A DNA stretch of 64,000 nucleotides from Acidobacteriota bacterium. Its GTDB lineage: Bacteria; Acidobacteriota; Blastocatellia; RBC074. Both the position numbers and the translations under genes were made by a program. Shown one piece after another: positions 1-13,739 of this stretch. Below the pieces are notes generated by a model. The model worked only from the letters and a program-made list of their open reading frames with translations. It was not told the origin of the DNA and searched no databases. Positions within the stretch are counted from its first letter, which is position 1. Every line of letters begins with the position of its first letter. The DNA lies in the NCBI GenBank assembly GCA_016196035.1, contig JACPYM010000057.1, positions 121,249-185,248 of the forward strand, in the 5' to 3' direction.

Positions 1-284
1 CCCAGGTCTTTGCGCGAAACGTGCGAGCCGGATTCAGCCCGCGGACGCGGGCGGCGGCGTAAAGCCCAGGGTGGAGCGCTGCAGCGCGGAACCCTGGGAA
101 CATTGGCGAGTGCGCCCAGCCCGCGCAGGCGGGCGACAGACCGTGAGCAGCGCGCAGGTCTGCCGCCCACTCCGTGGGCTCTGTGGCTTCACGTGACGCC
201 AGCCTGGGGTTCCGGCTGCGCCTGCACCCCAGGCTTTATGCTGCCGCCCGCATTCGCGGGCTGAATTCGTGCAAAGACCTGGGC
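1..284. repeat. Palindromic repeat element with nested hairpins
   Basis: The outer ends are a perfect 13-bp inverted repeat: CCCAGGTCTTTGC at 1-13 and its complement at 271-283. Inside are two perfect hairpins, with arms 65-72/91-98 (CCCAGGGT) and 201-210/226-235 (AGCCTGGGGT). The first loop is itself partly palindromic. The short ORFs overlapping this stretch have no protein-like features and are rejected. The element is likely a non-coding mobile or extragenic repeat. It touches the window edge, so its left boundary is uncertain. Confidence 0.6.
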
Positions 285-360
285 AATGACAAGGCAATGC
301 CCACGGGAGGACGGAATAACAAACTGCAACTCTGATTGGGTTGGATTGGGATGATGAATG

Positions 361-443
361 CGACCCCTTCAGGGTCGGGCGTAATTTCGGTGCGGCTTCC
401 GGTGGCGCTGCCACCGGCTATTGAATGTCGCCCTTTCAGGGCT
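361..443. repeat. Cluster of three short REP-like hairpins
   Basis: Three short palindromes follow each other: GACCCCTTCAGGGTC near 362-376, CCGGTGGC/GCCACCGG near 399-417, and GCCCT-TTC-AGGGC near 431-443. They lie just downstream of the toxin-antitoxin genes, which read towards them on the minus strand. They could act as transcript-end hairpins or be extragenic repeats. No T-run follows, so they are not called as an intrinsic terminator. Confidence 0.5.
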
Positions 444-454
444 GGCGCAGGTCT

Positions 455-670
455 TCAGCGATTCGATAATTCTTGCTTCACAATTTCCCACGGTCGTGTG
501 GCAGGGTCTTCGGCAAAGCGGGCCAAGCGGCGTTCAAGCTCTTTCCGTTGCGCTTCAGAAATGGGCAACTGGGCGGCGTCTTGGGCGACGCTATCCCACA
601 AATCTTCGGCAAGCTGGATGCGTTCGGCGACGCTCAGTTGCAACAGTTCCGGGGGCAAATGGTTTGTCAT
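455..670 (-). CDS. Addiction module antitoxin-like protein
   Basis: This 71-residue protein resembles the 'addiction module protein' antitoxins (Pfam Unstab_antitox) that normally neutralise a RelE/ParE-type toxin. The family pattern is visible: an N-terminal LSVAERIQLAEDLWDSV helix, then a charged helix around residues 40-53 and a short C-terminal tail. An AAGGAGAA ribosome-binding site lies just upstream of the ATG. The gene starts 24 bp after the HicA-like gene on the same strand and probably shares its transcript. No RelE/ParE partner follows; the downstream sequence is palindromic repeats. It may be an orphan antitoxin or a third component of the HicBA unit. Confidence 0.75.
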   Translation of the reverse strand: MTNHLPPELLQLSVAERIQLAEDLWDSVAQDAAQLPISEAQRKELERRLARFAEDPATRPWEIVKQELSNR

Positions 671-694
671 AAACGGTTCTCCTTGTGCGGGTTC

Positions 695-916
695 TTATTC
701 TTCAAAAAGTATGCGTGGCAACCCCGATTGCCGGATGATGGATTGTAAAGTGCCAAGGCGCACTTCCTTGTAATCGGGAACCGGCACCGTAACTGTCGTA
801 CCAGCCGCCTTCAATTGCATGATGATGTGACTGCCGCGCTGGCGCACTTGGGTGAAGCCGTGTTGAGCGAGAATGCTGCAAACATCGCGGCCAGAGAGAA
901 CGCGCAGCTTACCCAA
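695..916 (-). CDS. hicA: HicA family mRNA interferase toxin
   Basis: This is a HicA-type toxin of about 73 residues, predicted to be a small ribosome-independent mRNA interferase with a double-stranded RNA-binding fold. The signature is clear: LSGRDVCSILAQHGF, then VRQRGSHIIM with the catalytic histidine in GSH, then a basic/acidic C-terminus. I chose the TTG at 914-916, which overlaps the hicB stop codon and gives the usual HicA N-terminus. An ATG at 991 would add 25 residues unlike the family. The gene follows hicB directly, in the antitoxin-first order seen in many hicBA loci. Confidence 0.8.
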   Translation of the reverse strand: MGKLRVLSGRDVCSILAQHGFTQVRQRGSHIIMQLKAAGTTVTVPVPDYKEVRLGTLQSIIRQSGLPRILFEE

Positions 917-1136
917 CGGCCACCTCCACACGCGTGACAAAGACCTCTGAGCGCAAGCGGCTTTGCACTTCTGACGGGTCGGCGGCTTCAAAGAATAACT
1001 CGAGGGCTTCGGCCAAATTGCGCCTGGCCTCTTCGACAGTATCGCCTTGGCTGGCTATGTCGAGTTCAGGGCAAAGGGAAACGTAGCCTTCGCCTTCGCC
1101 TTCAATAATGGCGGTATATTGTCGTAACTGTTTCAT
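909..1136 (-). CDS. hicB: HicB family antitoxin
   Basis: This 75-residue protein has the HicB partial RNase H-like fold. It begins with a strand-rich YTAIIEGEGEGYVSLCPELD segment and continues with SQGDTVEEARRNLAEALELFFEA, the characteristic helix of HicB. No separate C-terminal DNA-binding domain is visible, so it is the short form. It is expected to bind and neutralise HicA, and the complex usually autoregulates its promoter. Its stop overlaps the TTG start of hicA, which indicates translational coupling. It begins 45 bp after the upstream TIR-like gene on the same strand. Confidence 0.85.
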   Translation of the reverse strand: MKQLRQYTAIIEGEGEGYVSLCPELDIASQGDTVEEARRNLAEALELFFEAADPSEVQSRLRSEVFVTRVEVAVG

Positions 1137-1181
1137 AATCTCTCCTAAAAATCATGTAGCCAAATTACATCCGGAACTTAT

Positions 1182-2375
1182 CTATCTCGATATTGAAACC
1201 CTCAGTCCGGGGAGGAATAACTCAATCGGATTGTCATCATGTTTCTCATTACCTTTGATGGTATTGTAAACGTGCTCTTTGAGTTCTTTTCTAGCACTCT
1301 CAAATCTGTCCAAAATCGTATAGGGATCAGAGGTGTCTATGATTATTGTTCGACCTTGAGACACATCGAAAGGAATCTTATCTCCTTTTCGAATAATTTG
1401 AATTGCAGAGAGCTTGAATGCCTGTCTAACACCCAGTTCATAAAAAGCGTTCGGGTTGTTAAAGGATAAATCGGCTATACAAAGGCGTGAGTATGCGATG
1501 TATTCAATGACTTGCTTGGTGATAAGTCCGGGTTTGGCTATTTTGTCGGCACGAATCGGACGAAGACCAAATTCAAACAATACTGGCTCTAATAAGTGCT
1601 TTAGAATAGCGTCTGAGTGTTTCCGCTCGATAGACTCTTCCAAACCAATTGGCGTGATCACAAAACATATTTTTTCCCAGTCTTCTTCATGATCCGATAA
1701 AGCCTGAGTAGTTTCGTTAGCACTACCATTTACCTTTCCATCGCCGCTCAGATCATCATCTGTTAAATTGCTCTTCGCACCAACAGGAAATGCCATGTCT
1801 GAAAAATTTAGCAGTTCTTTTCCGTCTGATCGCGTAACAAGCGCGCCTGCAAAACGGGCATTTTCCCTTATGATTTCGATAGCCTCTGTCGTTCTTTCGC
1901 GAGGTATTCCATACCTAGTCTCCAATACATTTAGAAATAATTCGCCAGTAGGTATGGTCGAGCCATTGTAATCAGTGAAAAACCGGCTGAGAACGGAAGG
2001 GGTAAATAAAGCTTTTTTTATGCCTTCTTCTTTCTCCCCTTCATATGTCGGAGCTAAAATTTTTCTTCCAGTCTCACTAAGTAAGTAATTTTTATCGTCC
2101 TGTTTCACAACAAGACCATATGCAACAGCAGCCCATAATGGGTATTTGTTTTGAGGGTTCGTTTCTGCAACGTCCAGTCCAGCCGCAATTTCAGGCCAAG
2201 TTGCTTTGGTCCCGTAGTTATCTCTTATTACTTGTGCCACTTTCAACGAATCAGCCAGTGTTCTTCGAGGCAAAGCATCTGATGTAACTTTAGTCTGCAC
2301 ATCAACTGGCTTCTTTGTGGTCGTAGAAGCTTTCACAGATTTTGCTTTTTTTTCAGCTTGTTTTACTTGTTTCAT
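1182..2375 (-). CDS. Winged-helix plus TIR-like predicted nucleotide-processing protein
   Basis: The 397-residue protein starts with a lysine-rich tail (1-36). A helical, winged-helix-like region follows (about 38-190, starting at PRRTLADSLKVAQ). After an acidic, low-complexity linker, a C-terminal TIR-like/nucleoside deoxyribosyltransferase-like domain spans about 235-390. In that domain I see CFVITPIG, RADKIAKPG, IADLS and NPNAFYELGVRQAF; the Glu of FYELG is the likely catalytic residue. Related domains occur in antiphage effectors and predicted NAD-cleaving enzymes, so a defence or stress-sensing role is inferred, not shown. The gene is visibly AT-rich compared with its neighbours, suggesting recent transfer. 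It lies 45 bp upstream of hicB. The ATG has a GGAG site. Confidence 0.7.
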   Translation of the reverse strand: MKQVKQAEKKAKSVKASTTTKKPVDVQTKVTSDALPRRTLADSLKVAQVIRDNYGTKATWPEIAAGLDVAETNPQNKYPLWAAVAYGLVVKQDDKNYLLSETGRKILAPTYEGEKEEGIKKALFTPSVLSRFFTDYNGSTIPTGELFLNVLETRYGIPRERTTEAIEIIRENARFAGALVTRSDGKELLNFSDMAFPVGAKSNLTDDDLSGDGKVNGSANETTQALSDHEEDWEKICFVITPIGLEESIERKHSDAILKHLLEPVLFEFGLRPIRADKIAKPGLITKQVIEYIAYSRLCIADLSFNNPNAFYELGVRQAFKLSAIQIIRKGDKIPFDVSQGRTIIIDTSDPYTILDRFESARKELKEHVYNTIKGNEKHDDNPIELFLPGLRVSISR

Positions 2376-2396
2376 TATTTCTCCAGCCTTTCTATG

Positions 2397-7145
<4,749 letters not shown>

Positions 7146-7153
7146 GTTTCAAG

Positions 7154-7251
7154 GTACAGCAGGCGGGTGAGCCTGCTGCGGCTTAGCCATTGACGGAGTG
7201 GCCGTGAATATCATTTCGCCACACCAGCAGCAGGCTGACAGCCTGCTGTAC
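7154..7251. repeat. Inverted GTACAGCAGGC repeat
   Basis: Two copies of a small palindrome, GTACAGCAGGC...GCCTGCTG and CAGCAGGC...GCCTGCTGTAC, sit in inverted orientation about 45 bp apart. The whole can fold into a cruciform. It lies in the upstream region of the histidine kinase. Related copies occur at 8869-8950, 12095-12121, 28914-29085 and 46924-47007. Confidence 0.7.
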
Positions 7252-7664
7252 AAATCAAGCCAATGGCCACGCGTATGCATAACACGCCAGCCTTGCACCA
7301 ATCACCAGTTGCAGCCGTATGAGAAGGAACCGGTTAGAAACACCGTAAAAGAAAGGTCACCAAGCACCTGTTTTTTGCCGTTTGCATCGTGCCGTTTGAC
7401 TGCGCGGCACATCGGAGGGGAGATGCAAAGCGGCTGAGCCATCGTTTCGGCCAGCACCGGAATTGAGAGAACAGGATGCTTCTAGGCCGCGAATACTACT
7501 GCAAATAGCTATGGAAAGCCAAGACCTGTCGCCCAAGCCGCAAAATCTACTTTTCTGTTTGCCTAACTGCCAATGGGCTGGCAAGCCATCCGCGATGATG
7601 ATAATTTGGCGCTGTTTTCGGAGCAATCTTAATTTTCCAACCCTTTAGGAGCATCATCCCTGTT
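7252..7664. other. Intergenic region without a supported gene
   Basis: About 410 bp separate the repeat from the aminotransferase start. Short ORFs here have no family resemblance. The stretch probably contains the aminotransferase promoter and leader, but I could not identify a convincing -35/-10 pair or a known riboswitch fold. An AGGAG lies 13 bp before the ATG at 7665, which is rather long spacing. Confidence 0.4.
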
Positions 7665-8864
7665 ATGAGTTTCGCTGACGCCCCTGTCATTGGGCCGTGC
7701 ACGCCGCCGCCCCGTTTGTTGTTAGGCCCTGGCCCGTCACCCGTGGATGACCGCGTGTTGCGTGTGCTGAGCGCGCCGCTGACTGGCCACCTTGACCCAT
7801 TCTTTGTGCGCACGATGGACGAGGTGCAACAGTTGTTGCGTTACGCGTTTGAGACCAACAACCGCTTGACCATCCCGATTTCCGGCACCGGCTCCGCCGG
7901 GATGGAAGCCGCCGTCGCCAACCTGCTGGAACCCGGCGAAGAGATCGTCATCTGCATCAATGGCTATTTCGGCGAACGCATGCACGAGATGGCGTTGCGC
8001 GTCGGCGCGGTTCCCGTCCGCGTCGAATGTGAATGGGGCGGCCCGGTGGACATCGAAAAGGCTCGCGCGGCTTGGCGTTCTTCCAACTCCCGCGTGCTGT
8101 TTGCCGTGCAGGCCGAAACCTCGACCGGCGTGTTGCAACAGCTTGCCCCCTTGCGCGAAATCGCCGACGAACGTGACGGCTTCTTGCTGATTGATTCCGT
8201 CACCAGCATCGGCGCGCATTCCATTGGCGTTGACCGCCATCGCGTAGACGCCTGTTACGCCGGCACGCAAAAGGCGCTTTCCTGCCCGCCCGGCCTCGCG
8301 CCTGTCACCTTCAGCGAGCGCGCCGTCGAGAAGATCAGAACGCGCGCGACCAAGCCCGTCAGTTGGTATCTGGACTTGGGCTTGCTGACCAGCTATTGGG
8401 CCGAGGGCGCAGGCCAGCGCGCCTATCATCACACCGCGCCGATTTCGATGAATTACGCCTTGCACGAAGCCTTGCGCATCGTCGCCGAAGAAGGCTTGGA
8501 AGCGCGCGCGCAACGCCACGAACGCAATCATCGCGCACTGGTTGCCGGTGTCGAAGCGATGGGCCTGCAAATGCAAGTCGCGCCCGAACACCGCCTGTGG
8601 ACGCTCAATACCGTGCGCATTCCTGACGGTGTGGACGATGCGCGCGTGCGGGCACGCTTGCTCAACGAATTCAACATCGAGATTGGCGGCGGCCTGGGTG
8701 TTTTCAAAGGCAAGCTCTGGCGCATCGGTTTGATGGGAACCGGCAGCAATGCCAACAACGTATTGCTCGTGCTGGCCGCCTTGGAAAAGGCGCTCAAAGC
8801 GGAAGGCTTCCAGCCCAAAGATTCCGGCGTGAGCGCGGCGGCGGCGTTTTACGCGGCCAACTGA
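7665..8864 (+). CDS. Class V aminotransferase, alanine/serine-glyoxylate aminotransferase-like
   Basis: This 399-residue PLP enzyme belongs to aminotransferase class V and is closest in pattern to serine- or alanine-glyoxylate aminotransferases. The N-terminal LLGPGPSPV and GHLDPFF motifs are typical. [11 protein letters not shown] shapes the phosphate-binding region, AETSTGV and [11 protein letters not shown] hold the cofactor aspartate region, and the Schiff-base lysine is in [30 protein letters not shown] near the end matches the small domain. It would move an amino group to glyoxylate to make glycine, in glyoxylate/photorespiration-like or serine metabolism; the exact donor cannot be read from sequence. 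It is preceded by a long untranslated region and followed by a palindromic repeat, so it is probably monocistronic. Confidence 0.9.
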   Translation: MSFADAPVIGPCTPPPRLLLGPGPSPVDDRVLRVLSAPLTGHLDPFFVRTMDEVQQLLRYAFETNNRLTIPISGTGSAGMEAAVANLLEPGEEIVICINGYFGERMHEMALRVGAVPVRVECEWGGPVDIEKARAAWRSSNSRVLFAVQAETSTGVLQQLAPLREIADERDGFLLIDSVTSIGAHSIGVDRHRVDACYAGTQKALSCPPGLAPVTFSERAVEKIRTRATKPVSWYLDLGLLTSYWAEGAGQRAYHHTAPISMNYALHEALRIVAEEGLEARAQRHERNHRALVAGVEAMGLQMQVAPEHRLWTLNTVRIPDGVDDARVRARLLNEFNIEIGGGLGVFKGKLWRIGLMGTGSNANNVLLVLAALEKALKAEGFQPKDSGVSAAAAFYAAN

Positions 8865-8868
8865 ATAA

Positions 8869-8950
8869 GTACAGCGGACTGTTAGTCCGCTGGCAGCTTC
8901 GGCCAGTTGCGTGCTGACCAACGCTATAGCGGACTGACAATCCGCTGTAC
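8869..8950. repeat. Inverted GTACAGCGGACT repeat
   Basis: GTACAGCGGACTGTTAGTCC at the left and AGCGGACTGACAATCCGCTG near the right form a pair of small palindromes whose outer ends are mutual complements. It separates the aminotransferase from the zinc-ribbon gene and may form a cruciform. It belongs to the same general class as the repeats at 7154 and 12095. Confidence 0.7.
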
Positions 8951-8969
8951 TACATCTGAGGTCTGAATC

Positions 8970-9596
8970 ATGTTTTGTCCACGTTGCGGCGCACCCAATC
9001 CCGAAACCACCAAATTCTGCCGCCAATGCGGGCTGGGACTGACGCAAGTTTCGTCTTACGTCTCGACGGGCGGCACCGCACAACTCACGCCCGGCACCCC
9101 TTCGCCCGTTTCCCAAATCGCGCAAATCACGGCGGGTTATACGCCTAAGCAAAAGATGGTGTTGTCCATCCTCTGCCTCGTCTTTCTGCCGGGCTTTTTA
9201 GCAATCATGAGTGACATGATCGGTTTCGCCGATGCGCTGGTGCCAGTGGCGGGAATCTTTATGTGCGTCGGCATTCCCTGGGCCGTGATTCACTTCCGCA
9301 ATCAGCAACGCTTGTTGGATCAGCAACAATGGCACGCGCAAATGCAGATGCAGCAGATGCCAATGAACGTGCCGCTGCCGCCCCACGCGCCACCCGTGCA
9401 GCAATATCTGCAACCGCCCATGCAACAACCTGTTCAGATGCCGGTGCAACAACCAGGACAACAATCGTATGCGCCGCAGCCGGGTTACCAAGCACCGCAC
9501 GCAGCCCCGCCAGCGAACTCGCCGAACACCAATCTGCTGGGCACAGCACCAAGCAGCGTGACCGAAGACGAGACGCGGCGGCTGCATAATCAGTAA
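8970..9596 (+). CDS. Zinc-ribbon membrane protein with Pro/Gln-rich tail
   Basis: The 208-residue protein starts with a zinc ribbon: CPRCG and CRQCG at residues 3-22. A threonine/proline-rich linker follows. Two hydrophobic helices (about 70-88 and 90-108) look like membrane spans. The C-terminal half is low-complexity and rich in Gln, Pro and Met (QMQMQQMPM, then repeated QQP units). Such N-terminal zinc ribbons occur in many bacterial membrane proteins of unknown function. No catalytic domain is visible. It is flanked by the repeat at 8869 and by the esterase gene about 130 bp downstream, so it may be independently transcribed. Confidence 0.75.
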   Translation: MFCPRCGAPNPETTKFCRQCGLGLTQVSSYVSTGGTAQLTPGTPSPVSQIAQITAGYTPKQKMVLSILCLVFLPGFLAIMSDMIGFADALVPVAGIFMCVGIPWAVIHFRNQQRLLDQQQWHAQMQMQQMPMNVPLPPHAPPVQQYLQPPMQQPVQMPVQQPGQQSYAPQPGYQAPHAAPPANSPNTNLLGTAPSSVTEDETRRLHNQ

Positions 9597-9726
9597 GGCG
9601 TCTTGCCGCAGCCGGTTTTGTCGTTCTGTTATGGCAGGCTGTTATGGCAGGATTGGCGCATTGCGATTATGCTGGCACCCGGCTGTTCAATCTCAAATCT
9701 CAAATTTTCAATACGTGAGGAACATC

Positions 9727-10677
9727 ATGAAACTGTCGTTGCTGTGTGTTGTCTTGTTGGGCTTGTTCGTCATCACTGTTGCCGGACGTGAAGTGCGGCA
9801 ACAGCCGCCACTAATAAATCAACCGCCCGCCTTACCGCTCTGGCCCAATGGCGCGCCCGGCGCGAAAGGCGCGCAACCCGAAGACGTGCCGAGCATCCAG
9901 CATTACCCCGCGCCCGCTGACCGTGCCAACGGCGCGGCCATCGTCGTTTGTCCGGGCGGCGGCTACGCGCATTTGGCGGCGCACGAAGGCCACGACATCG
10001 CGGTCTGGCTCAACAGCATCGGCGTCTCGGCCTTTGTGCTGAAATATCGCTTGGGGCCGCGTTACAACCATCCGGCGATGCTGTGGGACGTGCAACGCGC
10101 CATCCGCACCGTGCGCGCCAAAGCGGCGGACTGGAAAGTTGATCCCAACCGCATCGGCGTGATGGGTTTTTCGGCGGGCGGCCATTTAAGTTCAACCGCC
10201 GCGACGCATTTTGATGACGGCAACGCCAGTGCGCCTGACACCATTGACCGCGTCAGCAGCCGCCCGGATGTGGCCATCCTTTGCTACCCGGTGATCACCT
10301 TGCAGCCGCCGTTTGCGCACATGGGTTCGCGCAAGAACCTGCTGGGCGAGAACCCTTCCGCCGAGTTGGTTGACCTGATGTCGAATGAAAAACAGGTGAC
10401 TGCCAAGACGCCGCCGACCTTCCTCTTTCATACCGTAGACGACGCCGCCGTGCCGGTCGAGAACAGCCAGATGTTTGCCGACGCCTTGCGCAAAAACAAA
10501 GTACCGTATGAAGCGCATTTCTATGAACACGGGCGGCACGGCGTCGGCTTGGCCCCCACTGATCCCGCGCTCAGCACCTGGCCGAAGCTGTTGGAGAACT
10601 GGTTGCGCGCACGCGGTTTTTTCACCGCCACCAAGAAAGCCGAGGCCCCGCCAAAAAAAGCCGACCGGCGGAGTTAG
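9727..10677 (+). CDS. Secreted alpha/beta hydrolase, acetylxylan esterase/BD-FAE-like
   Basis: This 316-residue exported hydrolase has a Sec signal peptide (about 1-20, [19 protein letters not shown]). [13 protein letters not shown] forms the oxyanion region. The nucleophile elbow is GFSAGGHL, the acid is in [10 protein letters not shown], and the histidine is in HGRHGVGL. The family (BD-FAE/acetyl esterases such as AXE) removes acyl groups from plant polysaccharides or related esters. I used the ATG at 9727, which follows GTGAGGAAC and starts the signal peptide; a longer ORF from 9631 would hide the signal. An A7 run near the 3' end (10653-10659) is a canonical -1 slippery heptamer leading into the next ORF. 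Confidence 0.85.
   Translation: MKLSLLCVVLLGLFVITVAGREVRQQPPLINQPPALPLWPNGAPGAKGAQPEDVPSIQHYPAPADRANGAAIVVCPGGGYAHLAAHEGHDIAVWLNSIGVSAFVLKYRLGPRYNHPAMLWDVQRAIRTVRAKAADWKVDPNRIGVMGFSAGGHLSSTAATHFDDGNASAPDTIDRVSSRPDVAILCYPVITLQPPFAHMGSRKNLLGENPSAELVDLMSNEKQVTAKTPPTFLFHTVDDAAVPVENSQMFADALRKNKVPYEAHFYEHGRHGVGLAPTDPALSTWPKLLENWLRARGFFTATKKAEAPPKKADRRS
10653..10659 (+). other. A7 slippery heptamer, possible -1 frameshift site
   Basis: In the hydrolase reading frame the bases read A AAA AAA G, a canonical -1 slippery heptamer. Slipping back one base bypasses the hydrolase TAG at 10675-10677 and opens the frame of the following 462-codon ORF, reading [20 protein letters not shown]. The joined reading is protein-like on both sides. 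A sequencing indel in this homopolymer would produce the same picture. Confidence 0.4.
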
Positions 10678-10694
10678 TCGCGCTGCTTGATGAA

Positions 10695-12083
10695 ATGCGC
10701 TCAGCTCCGCCGGAATTGGCGGCGAGCGAGATGACGCGCCTCGCCGCCAATCGCATCAAGAACGACAGGGACTGGCAGGTCGAAGTGCTGGCGGAAGCCT
10801 TCGTCCTCGCGCGTCAGGCGCAACTGCCGTACAAGCTCACACAACCGGGAACGAACGAATCGCTCTCGGCCATCACGTTCAACAAAACCATTGCTGAACT
10901 GGGGATGGATCGCCTCTCGCTGCAATGCACAGTCATTCAGGCGTTGCTGGAGATTGATCCGGCCCGCGCGCTCGCCCTGATGCGCGAGATGGACGCGCTC
11001 GAATTGCCCATCACCAAATGCGAAGAGGCCGCCGCGCCGAACGTGGATGTGTTCTACCAAATGCTGATGGCCGTGGCGAAGCGCAGTTTCAACGCGCGGC
11101 AACAAGAGCGAGGCGAAGACCTCGCGTTTCTCGAAAGCTACTTGCGCCAGGTCAATCATCCCGCGCAGGTCGCACCCGCCGCACGCTTGATTCGGTTGTT
11201 CGGCACCACGCCCGAACGCAGCGAGCGCTTGCTGGATGTCTTTCTGACGGCGCTCGATGACGTGCGGCAGGATGATCGCGCCTTTTCGACGGGCGGCACG
11301 CTGGTCTCAGTAGCAGAACTGCAAACGCTCGGCATCTTCTGCACGCAATACACCAAGCGCGGCCCGGAAGTGTTTGCGCGCGTGCGCCGCTACTTGCTCG
11401 AGCATCTCAACGGGCCGCGCTGCGCCGACAACGCGCTCACCGCCAACGGCAAGCCCGCGCCGTTGCCCGAAGCCATCCGCAATTTCAATCAACTGATCGC
11501 GCTCGATGAGTACAAGATCGAAGAGATTACGGCAGACGAAGTCAAACCGAGTTCATTGGGCGGCAAAGCGCAAGCGACTCGCCACTGGCAAATGCCAAAA
11601 GCCGCGAAATTGCGGCAGCAGATTTGGGATATTACAACAGGGCGTTTTATGTCGCGTATTGGGTACAACGGCCCGCCAAAAGAGGTTCGTGTTATTCAAC
11701 GCCCCGCGCTAAATACGCCAGAGCAGATCCAAGCCTTTCAGGAATTCTTTGAGGAGCTGGCGCACTGGGAACAGGAAGAGAATGTTTCAGCCAGCGATTT
11801 CCATCATCAGAAACTATTGCTCTATGACGAAGCTTTTCGGTGGCTTCCGCCTGGCCCCTTGCTCAATCAGGTTTTGCAGGACTATCTGAATTTGCTGAGC
11901 GCCAGTCGCCGACCTTTCAATACTTTTCCTGAGTGGTACGCGCACTTCAAAATGCTGACCGGCGGCTATGTGATGAATGACAATCGTGGCGCGGTCGAAG
12001 CGGCGCTTACAATCGTGAACAATTCAGATGATCCGTTGATCCAACTCATTCTGCGTGTGAGCAAAGCGCCCGCCGAAAAGTGA
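10695..12083 (+). CDS. Uncharacterised alpha-helical protein, N-terminus uncertain
   Basis: This 462-residue, mostly helical protein has no motif I can assign. Visible segments include LAANRIKNDRDWQVEVLAEA, repeated helix pairs, and a Glu/His-rich C-terminal part (HWEQEENVSASDFHHQK). It seems related to acidobacterial proteins of unknown function that normally carry an exported N-terminus, but that is a recollection of sequence style, not a search result. No signal peptide or good ribosome-binding site precedes the ATG at 10695. Protein-like sequence continues upstream of it in the same frame, inside the 3' end of the hydrolase gene. The protein is therefore either N-terminally truncated, made by frameshifting at 10653-10659, or separated by a sequencing error. 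Confidence 0.7.
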   Translation: MRSAPPELAASEMTRLAANRIKNDRDWQVEVLAEAFVLARQAQLPYKLTQPGTNESLSAITFNKTIAELGMDRLSLQCTVIQALLEIDPARALALMREMDALELPITKCEEAAAPNVDVFYQMLMAVAKRSFNARQQERGEDLAFLESYLRQVNHPAQVAPAARLIRLFGTTPERSERLLDVFLTALDDVRQDDRAFSTGGTLVSVAELQTLGIFCTQYTKRGPEVFARVRRYLLEHLNGPRCADNALTANGKPAPLPEAIRNFNQLIALDEYKIEEITADEVKPSSLGGKAQATRHWQMPKAAKLRQQIWDITTGRFMSRIGYNGPPKEVRVIQRPALNTPEQIQAFQEFFEELAHWEQEENVSASDFHHQKLLLYDEAFRWLPPGPLLNQVLQDYLNLLSASRRPFNTFPEWYAHFKMLTGGYVMNDNRGAVEAALTIVNNSDDPLIQLILRVSKAPAEK

Positions 12084-12094
12084 GTGGCGCAGTG

Positions 12095-12121
12095 GTACAG
12101 CAGACTGGCAGTCTGCTGTAC
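12095..12121. repeat. Perfect palindrome GTACAGCAGAC...GTCTGCTGTAC
   Basis: The 27-bp perfect palindrome lies 12 bp after the stop of the 462-residue ORF. It is a single-unit member of the GTACAGCAG family seen at four other sites. It could form a transcript-end hairpin but lacks a T-run. Confidence 0.75.
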
Positions 12122-12235
12122 GGGTTTAGCCGTGAATTCAGGCTGTAGCTCGCCGTGTTACCGGAGCGCCCGTTGCCGTGTGTGCCCCTTGGCCGGCAAT
12201 TGTCCTCTGCCGGTTACTCGCGTAATATCCGCGCC

Positions 12236-13687
12236 ATGCCAACAACAATCCGTTTCGCGTTTTTACTGCTCGCAGCCGTTGGCGGTCTGGGGCTGACGGT
12301 CGCGGCGCTGCAACGCCGGGCCGCGCCACCGGCGTACAACTATTCGCCGCAACTGCTCGACGAGATGAAGCAGTTGCAACAGGCCGCGCTCAGCAATGAT
12401 TACGCGCTCAGACAGGTCGCGGCGTTGTGCAACAACATCGGCCCGCGCTTGAGCGGTTCGCCGCAAGCGGCGCAGGCGGTCAAATACGTCGCCGAAGAAC
12501 TACGCAAGCTGGGCTTGGAAGTCACGCTCGAAAAGGTGATGGTGCCCCATTGGGTGCGTGGCGTCGAAACCGGCGAGTTGGTCGAATTCAAAGGCATGGC
12601 TCCCGGCACGACACAAAAGATCGTGCTGACCGCTCTGGGCGGCAGCGTGGCTACACCCGCGACGGGTTTGGTCGCGCCGGTCGTTGTGGTTAAAGACTAC
12701 GCCGAGTTGAATGCGCTGGGCCGCGAGCGCGTGCAAGGCAAGATCGTGCTCTTCAACAAGAAGTTTGATGAACAAATGGCCGCGCAAGGCATGGGTGATG
12801 AAGCATATGTCCAAGCTGTGGCCTATCGTGGCGGCGGCGCGAGCGCGGCGGCCCGATTGGGCGCGGTCGCGGCCTTGAATCGTTCGGCAGGCGGGGGTGC
12901 GTGGCGCTTGCCGCATACGGGCGCGCTAAATTATGCCGCAGATGCGCCGCCGATTCCGGGCGCAGCGGTGACTGCCGAAGACGCCGAGTTGATTGCACAT
13001 CTCGCCAGGCAGGGCGAAGTGAAAATGCGCCTGACGCTGACGCCGCAGAGGTTGCCCGACGCCGAGAGCGCCAATGTCATTGCCGATTTGAAAGGCAGCG
13101 AGAAACCCGACGAGATCGTCATCGTTTCGGGCCATCTCGATTCATGGGATTTGGGTACGGGCGCGATTGACGATGCGGCGGGTGTGGCTGTGGCAATGCA
13201 AGCTGCCAATTTGATCAACCAACTCAAGCTGCAACCCAAACGCACGATTCGCGTGGTGGCGTGGATGAATGAGGAAAATGGTGGTGCAGGTGGTAGAACT
13301 TATTTTCAGGACTACCAAGCGAGTGTGGCGAAACATTTCGCTGTGCTTGAATGCGACAACGGCGCTGGTCATCCGACGGGATTCATGGCGCACGTCAAAC
13401 CGGAGGCGCTGCCGCCATTACAACCGATTGCTGAGGTGTTGCAAGCAGCGGGCGCGAGTGTGGTGCGCTGGACGAATCAATCCGTGGGCGCGGACATTGC
13501 GCCGCTTGAAGACGTAGGTGTGCCGGGCTTTACGCCGTTGCAGGACCTGCGCAGTTATTTCACCTATCACCACACTCCGGCGGATACCTTTGACAAAGTG
13601 CAGCCGCGCGCATTAGCGGAGAATGCCGCTGTGATGGCGGTGCTGGCCTATGCGTTGGCGAATTTGCCGGAGGCGTTACCACGTTGA
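12236..13687 (+). CDS. Secreted M28 family metallopeptidase with PA domain
   Basis: This 483-residue aminopeptidase-like protein has a signal peptide (about 1-25, [19 protein letters not shown]). Its domain order is an N-terminal M28 segment, an inserted protease-associated domain (about 120-240), then the catalytic core. Zinc ligands and catalytic residues are in [36 protein letters not shown] and the C-terminal YHHTPADT. The family hydrolyses N-terminal amino acids or dipeptides outside the cytoplasm. I chose the ATG at 12236 because it begins the signal peptide; the ORF extends to 12155 without support. A dienelactone hydrolase gene follows 52 bp downstream on the same strand. Confidence 0.92.
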   Translation: MPTTIRFAFLLLAAVGGLGLTVAALQRRAAPPAYNYSPQLLDEMKQLQQAALSNDYALRQVAALCNNIGPRLSGSPQAAQAVKYVAEELRKLGLEVTLEKVMVPHWVRGVETGELVEFKGMAPGTTQKIVLTALGGSVATPATGLVAPVVVVKDYAELNALGRERVQGKIVLFNKKFDEQMAAQGMGDEAYVQAVAYRGGGASAAARLGAVAALNRSAGGGAWRLPHTGALNYAADAPPIPGAAVTAEDAELIAHLARQGEVKMRLTLTPQRLPDAESANVIADLKGSEKPDEIVIVSGHLDSWDLGTGAIDDAAGVAVAMQAANLINQLKLQPKRTIRVVAWMNEENGGAGGRTYFQDYQASVAKHFAVLECDNGAGHPTGFMAHVKPEALPPLQPIAEVLQAAGASVVRWTNQSVGADIAPLEDVGVPGFTPLQDLRSYFTYHHTPADTFDKVQPRALAENAAVMAVLAYALANLPEALPR

Positions 13688-13739
13688 ATTGGATTTAGGA
13701 TTTGAGATTGCAGATTGCAGATTCAACCAAAGGAGAACT

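Noticed and set aside
1..450. Short ORFs over the first repeats
   Set aside because: They follow the palindromes on both strands and have no ribosome-binding site or family features.
7380..7664. Leader before the aminotransferase considered as a glycine riboswitch
   Set aside because: The conserved core motifs of glycine riboswitches are not seen.
7737..9152. Long minus-strand ORF (471 codons) opposite the aminotransferase
   Set aside because: Composition is that of an antisense shadow of a GC-rich gene (many Gly/Arg/Ala/His, no family motif), and the plus strand holds a clear aminotransferase.
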